Made by a program: the position numbers and the translations under genes
The notes under the pieces: model-generated
The model's input: the letters and a program-made list of their open reading frames with translations, nothing else
Told to the model about the DNA's origin: nothing
Database searches by the model: none
From: Desulfopila_A sp964446655
GTDB taxonomy: Bacteria > Desulfobacterota > Desulfobulbia > Desulfobulbales > Desulfocapsaceae
Reading direction: 5' to 3'
Assembly (NCBI GenBank): GCA_964446655.1
Contig: CAYUPL010000066.1
Span: 1-17,922 of the forward strand
Length of the DNA: 17,922 bases
Shown: in pieces, positions 6,841-13,373 of the stretch
Numbering within the stretch: the stretch's first letter is position 1
How the letters are laid out: every line of letters begins with the position of its first letter

Positions 6841-8154
6841 TCATGTAGAGTAAAGGTCTGCTCGGGTAAGTGGCAGCCCTGACGGGCCTTTAGCCCTGTG
6901 CTTGGTGGCCACGATCTGGAAAATATGCATCGAACCATTGGCAAAGCCGATGGAAACAGCCGCAAGGTAGAGTAACCACATTCTCAATTTCTCTTCACCG
7001 ACTTTTTTCCGGGCCTCTTCACTGTTTTTAAGAAGATTGCGGTACCAGTGGCTGGTGGTCAGCCCGTAATGTTCTCGCAGTGCTTCCAGATCATGAACTT
7101 CAAAACCATTCAGTTGCATCATGTCGATGGTGTGCCCCACATTATCAAGCTCGCTGCCGGGAAAAATATATTTGAGCAATAGCCGCCGTTCCGGCCTGAT
7201 TTTCTTGACCTCTTTTTGAGTACGTTTGGCGCGCCGCGAGATACCATGATTCATGAAAACACCACGATCCCTGAGCAGAGAGTTAATCTTAGCAAAATAC
7301 GTGTCCATATTGGCGATTCCAATATGCTCAAACATGCCTACGCTGGAGATCTTGTCGTAGGTCCCTTCCAGGGTAAGATAGTCTCTGAGCTCCACATGAA
7401 CCATATCCTCGAGCTTTAAACGTTTAATTTTTTCCACGGTATATTCATACTGCCTCTCCGAAAGCGTGACACCGTGGGCATGAACGCCGTAATAACGTGC
7501 GGCATGGCAGATAAGTCCACCCCATCCGCAACCGATATCCAGCATGCGTTCTCCAGGCTGCAGACGCAACTTTCGGCAAATCATATCGAGCTTATCATGC
7601 TGAGCCTGATCAAGAGTGTTATCGTAAGCAGTAAAATATCCGCATGAATACTGCATCTCACTGTCCAGAAAAAGTTTGTAAAAATTATTGCTCACGTCAT
7701 AATGAAACTGGATAAACTCTTTATTGTCACGTCGAGATTGCTGCCGACCGGTTTCTTCATCCCTGTATCGATGATTTATTTCGCTGCGGTCACTCCTGGT
7801 CAGCAGCAGAGGCAGGCACTGTCTGACAATGGATAATTTGTTTATTTTTTTTAACGTATCCTTGGGTCTCTTTTCTCGGATCACCGCTTCAAATTCAAGA
7901 AGATCTCCTGAAATATCAAGGTTTCCCTTAACATAGTGCAACAACAGATTCTCATAGGTGGGCCATCGTAGTAATGAGCCGATGGTGCCTGGAGTGTTGA
8001 TGGCGAGACAGAAGTCTGTATCGACATTTTTTCCAAGTGGGACCATGCTTCCATCCCAGAGCCGTACGGAAAATCGAGAATTGATCAATTCCCCAATCTG
8101 AGTGAATAGCTTACGGGCAGCAGCTAATCGTGTGGTATCGCGAAAAAACGGCAT
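6841..8154 (-). CDS. cfa: Cyclopropane-fatty-acyl-phospholipid synthase
   Basis: This SAM-dependent methyltransferase transfers a methylene group to cis double bonds of membrane phospholipid acyl chains. The 437-residue protein shows the family features: HYDVSNNFYKLF (about 151-162), YSCGYF (169-174), the SAM-binding loop LDIGCGWGG (205-213), and SVGMFEHIG (271-279), where Glu276 is in the bicarbonate/active-site region. The C-terminal membrane-facing part is complete. The ATG at 8154 is preferred to an in-frame TTG at 8181: AAGAGG lies 6-7 nt upstream of the ATG, and the TTG version would place that site inside the gene. It is monocistronic and convergent with lpxD. Confidence 0.93.
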   Translation of the reverse strand: MPFFRDTTRLAAARKLFTQIGELINSRFSVRLWDGSMVPLGKNVDTDFCLAINTPGTIGSLLRWPTYENLLLHYVKGNLDISGDLLEFEAVIREKRPKDTLKKINKLSIVRQCLPLLLTRSDRSEINHRYRDEETGRQQSRRDNKEFIQFHYDVSNNFYKLFLDSEMQYSCGYFTAYDNTLDQAQHDKLDMICRKLRLQPGERMLDIGCGWGGLICHAARYYGVHAHGVTLSERQYEYTVEKIKRLKLEDMVHVELRDYLTLEGTYDKISSVGMFEHIGIANMDTYFAKINSLLRDRGVFMNHGISRRAKRTQKEVKKIRPERRLLLKYIFPGSELDNVGHTIDMMQLNGFEVHDLEALREHYGLTTSHWYRNLLKNSEEARKKVGEEKLRMWLLYLAAVSIGFANGSMHIFQIVATKHRAKGPSGLPLTRADLYST

Positions 8155-8216
8155 AAATAACCTCTTAAAATCCTTGGCCAACCTAAATTACCTGCAAAAA
8201 CGTCTGGAAAATATGA

Positions 8217-8477
8217 AACCATCGGCGTGATGACCGGCCCTTTGAAACGATGAACGGGGAGTATCACATTATTCCCGGCGCCTTTTCAGCTAGCGATCTG
8301 GTGATGACTCACCTTTCGACAAATTTCGACCGAACCGGGTTTCAGCAGGACTGGAATGTGGTCTTCCCGCCGGACCGGTTGCGCGAGTTGGCTCAAGAGG
8401 GAGTAATCGGGAATGTGGCCGACTATCACTACGGAAGTCCTGCTAGAGTGCGTGCTATATGTGATCCTCCTGTTTGA
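8217..8477 (+). pseudogene. Fragment of a GrdB-like selenoprotein B family gene
   Basis: The reading frame opens directly after a TGA at 8214-8216 and gives HRRDDRPF, then GEYHIIPG, LVMTHLSTNFDRTGFQQDWN and VVFPPDRLRELAQEGVIGNV with ADYHY. These match the central N-terminal part of the glycine/sarcosine/betaine reductase selenoprotein B family (PF07355 type). The first ~50 residues, including the start, are absent. After ADYHY, where family members continue SFMG and later reach the U-containing VPVUP motif, the sequence turns into a short tail GSPARVRAICDPPV and a TGA (8475-8477). The long C-terminal half is missing. It is therefore a truncated relic rather than a functional gene. The final PPV-TGA might be a decayed remnant of the Sec site, but this is weak. 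Confidence 0.72.
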
Positions 8478-8527
8478 ATTCGGCAGCAGTGTATCACGTA
8501 TTTTAGATTAAGTGAACAACATTTGGG

Positions 8528-9550
8528 CTAAGAGGCGCAGCAGGAGAGCTTTTTCACGTCTTTGTCAAAGGTTTGAGCAGCCAGCTTGATACTTTCTCCT
8601 AAAGTCAGATATGGATGGAACATGGCTGCAATTTCTGTTACCGGAATTCTGTATTTGATAGCCATTGAAATTTCCATTAGAAGTTCCCTTCCTTCAGGGG
8701 CAAGTATTGAGGCACCGACCAGATAAGCAGTTCCTTTTCTCTTCAACAATTTTACAAAGCCTCTGGTGTCTCTTGCCGCCAGTGAGCGGGGGACGTTGTC
8801 AAGAGTCATTTTTGTTACATCAACTTCTACACCTTCGCTTTTAGCTGTCTGTTCATTCAAACCAACTCCCGCAACCTGTGGATCGGTAAATACAACATAA
8901 GGAACAACTGAATAGTCCCTTCGTTTATTATTCCCACCAAACCCATTTTCAACGGCCAGCTTCCCTTCATAGGCAGCAGTATATACAAAAGAAGGATTGC
9001 CGATAACATCACCAGCAGCATAGATATGTGGTCGCGTTGTTTGATTATACTCGTTGGTTACAATTGCCCTGTCACTATTGAGTTCAACACCTGTTTTTTC
9101 GAGATTTAACCCAGAACTATTGGGCTCACGACCTGTTGCGCTACAAGTTGTTCCGTCTCAATATTTCTTTCTTTCCCGTCCTTGCTAAAGGATATCGCGC
9201 AATGAATCCACCAGGGCATCTTTTTCATGGATGACGGTTGAAAAATCAAATAATGCTCCCTTGGAAGCAATTCCCTTGAAGTTGGAATGTAAGGCCTGAT
9301 GTTTTGCCTCAGCAGCCCTGATCAGAGTTTTCGAGGGGACACAACCCACATTAACACATGTGCCACCGAGAGTGGACCGCTCAATCATGGCAACCTTTTT
9401 ACCAAGCTCAGCTGCTTTGATTGCTCCGGCAAAAGAGGCGGAGCCACTGCCGATAATAACGAGATCGTAGTGCTCTTTATGGTTTGGTTTACAGTGATTC
9501 ATCATGAACTCCCTGTTCATTTTTTTTAGGTACTGCGCAGCATCCGTCAT
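8528..9550 (-). pseudogene. merA: Mercuric reductase relic (internal deletion, frameshift)
   Basis: The N-terminal part (9550-9188) carries the FAD loop YDLVIIGSGSASFAG and the redox motif GGTCVNVGCVPSK (Cys65, Cys70). It has a good start with GAGGAG upstream. The frame then stops at TAG 9187-9185. Immediately beyond, in another frame, is SKDGKERNIETEQLVA, which belongs about 170-200 residues further on in MerA; the middle, including most of the NADPH domain, is deleted. A second frame change near 9136-9141 returns to TGREPNSSGLNLE. From there the frame is intact to the end: the second FAD motif HIYAAGDV, VFTDPQVAGVG, TLDNVPRSLAARDTRGFVKL and the vicinal C-terminal cysteines KLSCCAS that bind Hg(II). 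The product cannot be a working reductase. It is the last gene of the mer remnant, 26 nt after the CopZ-like selenoprotein gene. Confidence 0.88.
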
Positions 9551-9576
9551 CGTTCTCCTCTTTACAAATCACTGCT

Positions 9577-9819
9577 CTATATACAAGATAGATCAATTTT
9601 TTTTGTTATACCTTGTGCCTGCATCACTTTGTCCACCACCTGGCGGACATCGGCAAGACATCATCGGCCTTTGGGGTTTTTCGCCTGACACTGACACCCA
9701 TCGGCCTTTTTTTCTGCTATAATTTTCTCCATTATCAATGATTTTCCATTAGTTATGATATCCCGTTCAATGTCTTCTGCAGTGTGACTAAAACAATAGC
9801 AAACATATCCTTCGCTCAT
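9577..9819 (-). CDS. CopZ-type 2Fe-2S/Zn selenoprotein (Sec53, TGA at 9661-9663)
   Basis: Read through one TGA, this is an 80-residue protein: MSEGYVCYCFSHTAEDIE, KSLIMEKIIAEKKADGCQC, then KNPKGR-U-CLADV and a short helix to a TAG at 9577-9579. It matches the cysteine-rich N-terminal domain of Archaeoglobus-type CopZ and related stand-alone proteins, which bind a [2Fe-2S] cluster and zinc. Family members usually read KNPxGRCCLGDV, so the TGA stands exactly at the first Cys of the CC pair. Ligand candidates are Cys7, Cys9, Cys42, Cys44, Sec53 and Cys54. The start at 9819 (AGGA upstream) overlaps the TGA of the merR remnant as ATGA. It lies between the merR and merA relics, so it was part of a mer operon; a role in metal transfer is inferred. 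Unlike its neighbours it shows no damage. Confidence 0.85.
9631..9660 (-). promoter_or_regulatory. Bacterial SECIS-like hairpin of the CopZ-like gene
   Basis: On the minus strand, 12 nt after the TGA, GTCCGCC (9648-9642) pairs with GGTGGAC (9637-9631) around the loop AGGT, with one G-U pair. The loop has G at its second position and starts 19 nt after the UGA, inside the accepted bacterial SECIS window. Confidence 0.78.
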
Positions 9820-9953
9820 TCTGTCGTCTTTCCTTTCATTACATTTAATATTGGACATTCTTCTGTTGATTTTCCCATAGAACAAGACCGGAGAAGGCGC
9901 TTCAGAATATCCCGTATCTTCTCAAGTTCTTCAATTCTACTGTTTTCTCTGGT
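9816..9953 (-). pseudogene. merR: merR 3' remnant (C-terminal metal-binding part only)
   Basis: This frame, open after a TAA at 9954-9956, gives IEELEKIRDILKRLLRSC, SMGKSTEECPILNVMKGK and TTE before a TGA at 9816-9818. It corresponds to the dimerisation helix and metal-binding loop of MerR. The two cysteines are nine residues apart (RSC ... EEC-P), the same spacing as Cys117 and Cys126 of Tn501 MerR. The DNA-binding domain and the first metal-binding Cys (Cys82) are absent, and no start codon or ribosome binding site precedes it. The remnant begins right after the -10 element of the mer-type promoter, so a deletion removed the gene's 5' part. Its stop overlaps the ATG of the CopZ-like gene. 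Confidence 0.75.
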
Positions 9954-9957
9954 TTAT

Positions 9958-9989
9958 ACTATAGTGTCCGTACGGTACTACGGAGTCAA
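9958..9989 (-). promoter_or_regulatory. MerR-type promoter/operator of the mer remnant
   Basis: Reading the minus strand, TTGACT (-35, 9989-9984) and TATAGT (-10, 9963-9958) are separated by 20 bp, the overlong spacer typical of MerR-controlled promoters. The spacer contains the dyad CCGTA-GTACCG-TACGG, very close to the Tn501 mer operator half-sites. It drives the merR remnant, CopZ-like selenoprotein and merA relic. As the local merR lacks its DNA-binding domain, regulation would need a MerR encoded elsewhere. Confidence 0.85.
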
Positions 9990-10027
9990 GGCTGTAAGTA
10001 AAATAAAAATGAGAATAGCCACACCAC

Positions 10028-10129
10028 TAATCCTTGAAGGCTTTTTTTCTCAAGATACCAAAGGCTCATGGGTTCTTTATCGTAGAGGACAAAAAAGTTT
10101 TTGTATGTCCAGCCGGATGGTGCTAAAAT
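10028..10129 (-). pseudogene. Fragment of a second DUF3179 gene
   Basis: On the minus strand this stretch encodes LAPSGWTYKNFFVLYDKE, then PMSLWYLEKKSLQGL. This is clearly homologous to LAPSGWTYKNTFVLYDKE and TMSMWYPERNGLRGI in the DUF3179 selenoprotein at 4933-5568 (about three quarters identical over 33 residues). Homology starts abruptly near 10126 and ends near 10028. The following residues are hydrophobic and unrelated, up to a TGA that overlaps the mer -35 box. The nucleotide sequences differ considerably, so this comes from a diverged paralogue rather than a recent copy. No start and no Sec region are present. Confidence 0.75.
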
Positions 10130-10152
10130 ATTAATAATTATCGATATTAATA
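10129..10152 (+). repeat. Pair of TATTAATA palindromes upstream of the DUF302 gene
   Basis: TATTAATA occurs at 10129-10136 and again at 10145-10152, 16 bp centre to centre, just ahead of the DUF302 ribosome binding site. The regular spacing would suit a regulator binding site, but in AT-rich DNA it may be chance. Confidence 0.25.
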
Positions 10153-10170
10153 AAAGGGAGAGGGAATCGC

Positions 10171-10620
10171 ATGAAAATACTTGTCATCTTACTCACTGTT
10201 TTCTGTTTTACCGGCACAACTTCTCAAGCAGCGGAAGGGCTTATCATCAAGACCAGCAACTATAGTGCGCAAGAAACGATGAACAGGTTCGAAAAAATTG
10301 TCAAAGATAAAGGTTTTAACATCGTTGCCCGGGTCAACCACGTGGCGGCGGCAATAAAGTCAGGATCTACACTTCGACCGACAGAGGTGCTCATTTTTGG
10401 CAATCCAGTTCTTGGTACCAAACTTATGCAGAGTAATCAAACCACAGGCATCGACCTGCCGCTCAAAGTTTTGATATGGGAAAATGAAAACGGGGCCGTA
10501 ACCCTGAGTTACAATGACCCCGCATGGCTCAAAAAAAGGCATGGTATCACAGACCGGGATGAAGTGTTTGCAAAAATGGCAGGAGCCCTTAATGAATTCA
10601 GCGATGCAGCAGTAAAATAA
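10171..10620 (+). CDS. Secreted DUF302 domain protein
   Basis: This 149-residue protein has a signal peptide (MKILVILLTVFCFTGTTSQA, cleavage near residue 21) and then a single DUF302 domain. Visible elements are SAQETMNRFEKIVKDKGFNIVARVNH, TEVLIFGNPVLGTKLM, GIDLPLKVLIWENENG and VTLSYNDPAWLKKRHGI. DUF302 proteins are small alpha/beta proteins, often periplasmic and common next to redox or heavy-metal genes, but without an assigned reaction. The start has a good AGGGAGAGG ribosome binding site. It is divergent from the mer remnant and convergent with the peroxiredoxin-like selenoprotein gene. No catalytic residues are assignable. Confidence 0.85.
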   Translation: MKILVILLTVFCFTGTTSQAAEGLIIKTSNYSAQETMNRFEKIVKDKGFNIVARVNHVAAAIKSGSTLRPTEVLIFGNPVLGTKLMQSNQTTGIDLPLKVLIWENENGAVTLSYNDPAWLKKRHGITDRDEVFAKMAGALNEFSDAAVK

Positions 10621-10710
10621 ATTTAATCCCTCCACTTTGTACAACACTGTCAGCGCTTTTAATACAAATTGCCTGCTTGTTGGTAAAAGTACTATTTGTT
10701 CTGCCCCTGA

Positions 10711-11358
10711 TTATTTAATGGACTCAAGTGCAGATATGATATCCTCCGGATCCAGCCTCCTGGTATGATCTGCATTGATATGAGCTGTTCTGATAATACC
10801 ATCGGTGTCGATGAGATATGTTGCCGGTATCGGCAGTTCAAAACTGTTATCGCCGTTTGCCTCAGGAATATTTATACCGAAACCCTCATATATGGGTCTG
10901 ATTGGCTCTGACAGGGAATATACCAGGCCAAATTTCCGTGTCGCCGCGTTGCCAATATCTATCGTCATCGGAAATGTGAGGGCAAGTTTTTCCTTCAAGG
11001 CTATGGCGTTCTTCATGGTCAGAGGAGAGACAGCTATAAGCTGGCCCTTAAGATTCCGAAAACCCTCCAGTGAGCGCTGCATGGCCTGCAGCTCCAGATT
11101 ACAATATGGTCACCAGTGGCCCCGGAAGAATTTGAGAATAACGGGCCCGGTCTTGAGAGTATCATATAGATCCAAGGAATTATTGTCAGTGTCTATGAGG
11201 GTTATGGCCGGTGCCTTCTCACCAACCTGGAGAGAATTCTTTTCAATCCCACTGTCTCGTAGCTGCTCTGTTGCCGTTCCCATTAACTCGATTACCTCTT
11301 GAGGAGCAACTGCGAGAAACTGTTCACGTTGTTTTTTGAGTTCATCTGTTAGGTGCAT
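10711..11358 (-). CDS. Peroxiredoxin-like (AhpC/TSA) selenoprotein (Sec83, TGA at 11110-11112)
   Basis: Read through one TGA, this gives 215 residues. An N-terminal helical extension (MHLTDELKKQREQFLAVAP) is followed by a thioredoxin-fold peroxiredoxin-like domain: KAPAITLIDTDNNSLDL, VILKFFRGHW-U-PYCNLELQAMQ, QLIAVSPLTM and ELPIPATYLIDTDGIIR. Relatives read RGxWCPYCNLEL, so the TGA replaces the N-terminal Cys of the CPYC active site, giving UPYC. Homology continues without a frame change to the end. It likely reduces peroxides or disulfides in the cytoplasm (no signal peptide). The start has GGAGGT just upstream. A SECIS-like hairpin lies 17 nt after the TGA. An ATG at 11082 inside the gene would be a false start in a standard annotation. 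The gene is alone on its strand here. Confidence 0.92.
11076..11109 (-). promoter_or_regulatory. Bacterial SECIS-like hairpin of the peroxiredoxin-like gene
   Basis: On the minus strand GCTGCA (11092-11087) pairs perfectly with TGCAGC (11081-11076) around the loop GGCCA. The loop starts with GG and lies 23 nt after the UGA, a textbook bacterial SECIS geometry. Confidence 0.82.
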
Positions 11359-11387
11359 TGTAACCTCCTGTCTTTGTTATGGAATAC

Positions 11388-11421
11388 TCCATTGAGTTCC
11401 TTCTTCCATTGAGTTTCTTCT
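11388..11421 (+). repeat. 17-bp tandem repeat upstream of the peroxiredoxin-like gene
   Basis: TCCATTGAGTTCCTTCT (11388-11404) is followed immediately by the same unit with one change, C to T (11405-11421). It lies 30-63 bp ahead of the ATG at 11358, in the promoter or leader region on the minus strand. Direct repeats of this size can be regulator sites, but a simple slippage duplication is equally possible. Confidence 0.45.
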
Positions 11422-11814
11422 GTTTTTTTGCCGTTTTTGCGTTTTAAGTAAGAAATTGAGGATGCACTGACACGAAAAAGAAAATAAGCTACTCATTTTT
11501 ATTAATTTCCCTATCTTGCACTTGAGAGCGAACGTCGAGGTAGCTAATGGTAGAAAAACCTACCTTTCGGCAAAAATAATGGACATGTTGATAGTTAGGG
11601 AATGAGGTCTTCTCTTATAAAAGTCAATTTAAAACTATACATAAATTTGTCATTTACAATCGAATGTTTATATATCATTATACATTAATGTATAACATTG
11701 TATACCACAATAAAGAATGTTTCAGAAATGTTTTTTCAGGCGCTGGACAAATAGCGGCATACTGAAATGATTGTGTATCAATCGGGTGCGTAAACAAACA
11801 GAGTGGTGCTGTAG
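11422..11814. other. Intergenic region between divergent genes
   Basis: About 390 bases, strongly AT-rich in the second half, with no coding content I can support. It should hold the promoters of the peroxiredoxin-like gene (minus) and the HD-GYP gene (plus). It contains the 18-bp palindrome described separately. Confidence 0.4.
11678..11695. promoter_or_regulatory. 18-bp perfect palindrome, possible operator
   Basis: TTATACATTAATGTATAA is a perfect palindrome about 120 bp upstream of the HD-GYP gene, in the shared upstream region. A partial echo (ATTGTATAC) follows a few bases later. It may be a repressor site; no family is recognised. Confidence 0.35.
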
Positions 11815-12771
11815 ATGACCAAATTTGACCCGGATTTTGCTCTATTTGGAACTTTTGCCGGTGATATTACTGTAGGAACACCGGTTGAGAAGACGCGAGT
11901 GGACTACGTCAACAAGGCCTGTATCAGTCTTTATGGTGACCTTCGAGGTAAAGAGCTTGCCGAGGTATTTATCGAAATAATCGGAGATAAGAACCAGGCC
12001 CAGCTAATGATCAACCGCTTTGTCGAACAGGGGCAAATCACCTTTGAAGGGAAACTTGCCGGGAAATTTGTCAAATTTCATTCCAGAATTCTCGATTGTC
12101 GTAATGACAATGTCTGCGCAATCACCAAATATGTGCAGGCCGGCATTACCGACATCACCGAAATAGTTATTCTGAAGAAACTCCTCTATGGCACATCAGA
12201 GGCCCTCAAGAGAGCAGCCGAGGCGGCCGACGATGATACTGGTCGGCATATTGCCAGGATCAACGCCTATTCCGCGAGGCTGGCAACGCTTTCCGGTGCA
12301 AATGAGAAATTTGTTGAAGATATTTCGTGCTATGCCCAGTTGCATGATATCGGCAAGATAAAAATAGCCGAAATCATCCGACTCCCACGGCAGTTAACAC
12401 AGACCGAATTTGAGGAAGTCAAAAGACATGTTGAGTATGGATGTGCAATGGTCGCAGGCCTGGAGGGACTGGAGATGGCCCATGACATCATTCTGGATCA
12501 TCATGAAAGATGGGATGGCTCCGGCTATCCTGCCGGAAAGAGAAAAGAAGACATATCCATTGCTGGAAGAATCGTGGCCATCGTCGACGTTTTTGATGCA
12601 CTGGTCACAGCTAGACCATACAAAAAAGCGTTTGATTACGAAGTAGTCCGCAAGACTTTTGAAAATGGTGACGGTCGAGTGAAGCCTACACAGTTTGATC
12701 CACAACTCTTACCGCTGTTACTGGACAAATTCGACTCCTTCATAGCAATCCACCAGAGTATGAAAGGATAG
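11815..12771 (+). CDS. HD-GYP domain protein, probable cyclic di-GMP phosphodiesterase
   Basis: This 318-residue cytoplasmic protein has a PAS-like N-terminal part (about 8-120, with VDYVNKACISLYG as in PAS folds) and a C-terminal HD-GYP domain. Metal-binding and signature residues are visible: His145 (DDDTGRHIARI), HDIGK (177-181), His205 (KRHVEYG), HH (229-230) in DHHERWDGSGYPAG (228-241), and DVFDAL (258-263). HD-GYP proteins hydrolyse cyclic di-GMP; the complete HD and GYP motifs argue for activity. No receiver domain or membrane segment is present, so the PAS-like part is the likely sensor. The start codon at 11815 has only a weak ribosome binding site, so the start is less certain than the rest. 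It appears monocistronic. Confidence 0.88.
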   Translation: MTKFDPDFALFGTFAGDITVGTPVEKTRVDYVNKACISLYGDLRGKELAEVFIEIIGDKNQAQLMINRFVEQGQITFEGKLAGKFVKFHSRILDCRNDNVCAITKYVQAGITDITEIVILKKLLYGTSEALKRAAEAADDDTGRHIARINAYSARLATLSGANEKFVEDISCYAQLHDIGKIKIAEIIRLPRQLTQTEFEEVKRHVEYGCAMVAGLEGLEMAHDIILDHHERWDGSGYPAGKRKEDISIAGRIVAIVDVFDALVTARPYKKAFDYEVVRKTFENGDGRVKPTQFDPQLLPLLLDKFDSFIAIHQSMKG

Positions 12772-12774
12772 AAG

Positions 12775-13373
12775 TATATTTAGGACCAAGGGGACGATTG
12801 AACGAAAACCTACATTACTCTTAAGATGGGCCACTCAGGCTGCGCCTGAAAATTGACATGGATTAGAATTTAGACAAAGACATACTAAATAAATGAAAAA
12901 AATCCTGGCGGTTTGTTCTTCTCTTATCGCTCAGGCCTTTTAACCTAACCTATCAAGTACCCGATTTTGCCTGAGGTTGTTGTGCAGCAGTCGGACGATC
13001 CAGCCTGTATGGCCTGCCCCCGGAAAAAACAAGAAAATTAAGCAACGATGCTGTTCTTGGCGCCTGCAAAGGAAGTGGATGGCAATAATGCGGCAAAGTA
13101 TCAGCAATTGGAAGTGTAAAAATAATCTGTAAGGTTTTGTTCTCTGCAGCGACTTACTTCTATAAACCCAATTACTGATAATTTACGGGAATCCAGGGAG
13201 TGGTTTTGGAGGTTCTTGCTGGTTGAGTGTTTTCCTGAATCACTGCCAATGATAAATGAGCCCCTTTGGTCTCTCGCTCTGTAAAGTACCGGCTTGAAAA
13301 ATATGTGGATGAACACTCGACCTATGGCGTTGGATAAAAATATCATACTGTTGCTATCGCAAAGGAGAAGAAT
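12775..13373. other. 600-bp gap between the HD-GYP gene and gnd, with coding debris
   Basis: No intact gene is supported. A short frame at 12893-12943 encodes MKKILAVCSSLIAQAF, which resembles a lipoprotein/secretion signal, and then stops. In a different frame just after, KYPILPEVVVQQSDDPACM with ACPRKKQEN follows, containing a CxxC. The two could be the broken halves of a small secreted protein, but I recognise no family. A 6-bp hairpin (TCAGGC, loop TGC, GCCTGA, 12835-12849) lies after the HD-GYP stop. Confidence 0.35.

Noticed and set aside
9136..9190. Reading merA through TAG (9185-9187) and the next in-frame TGA as pyrrolysine and selenocysteine
   Set aside because: The frame of the N-terminal part would run back into TGREPN, but the segment between is clearly MerA-like only in another frame (SKDGKERNIETEQLVA), and a large central part is missing. 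Deletion plus frame change explains it better.
9784..10134. Plus-strand open frame of 116 codons
   Set aside because: It lies over the merR remnant, the mer promoter and the DUF3179 fragment, all read on the minus strand, and has no family resemblance.
10805..11302. Plus-strand open frame of 165 codons
   Set aside because: It is antisense to the peroxiredoxin-like selenoprotein and shows no family features.
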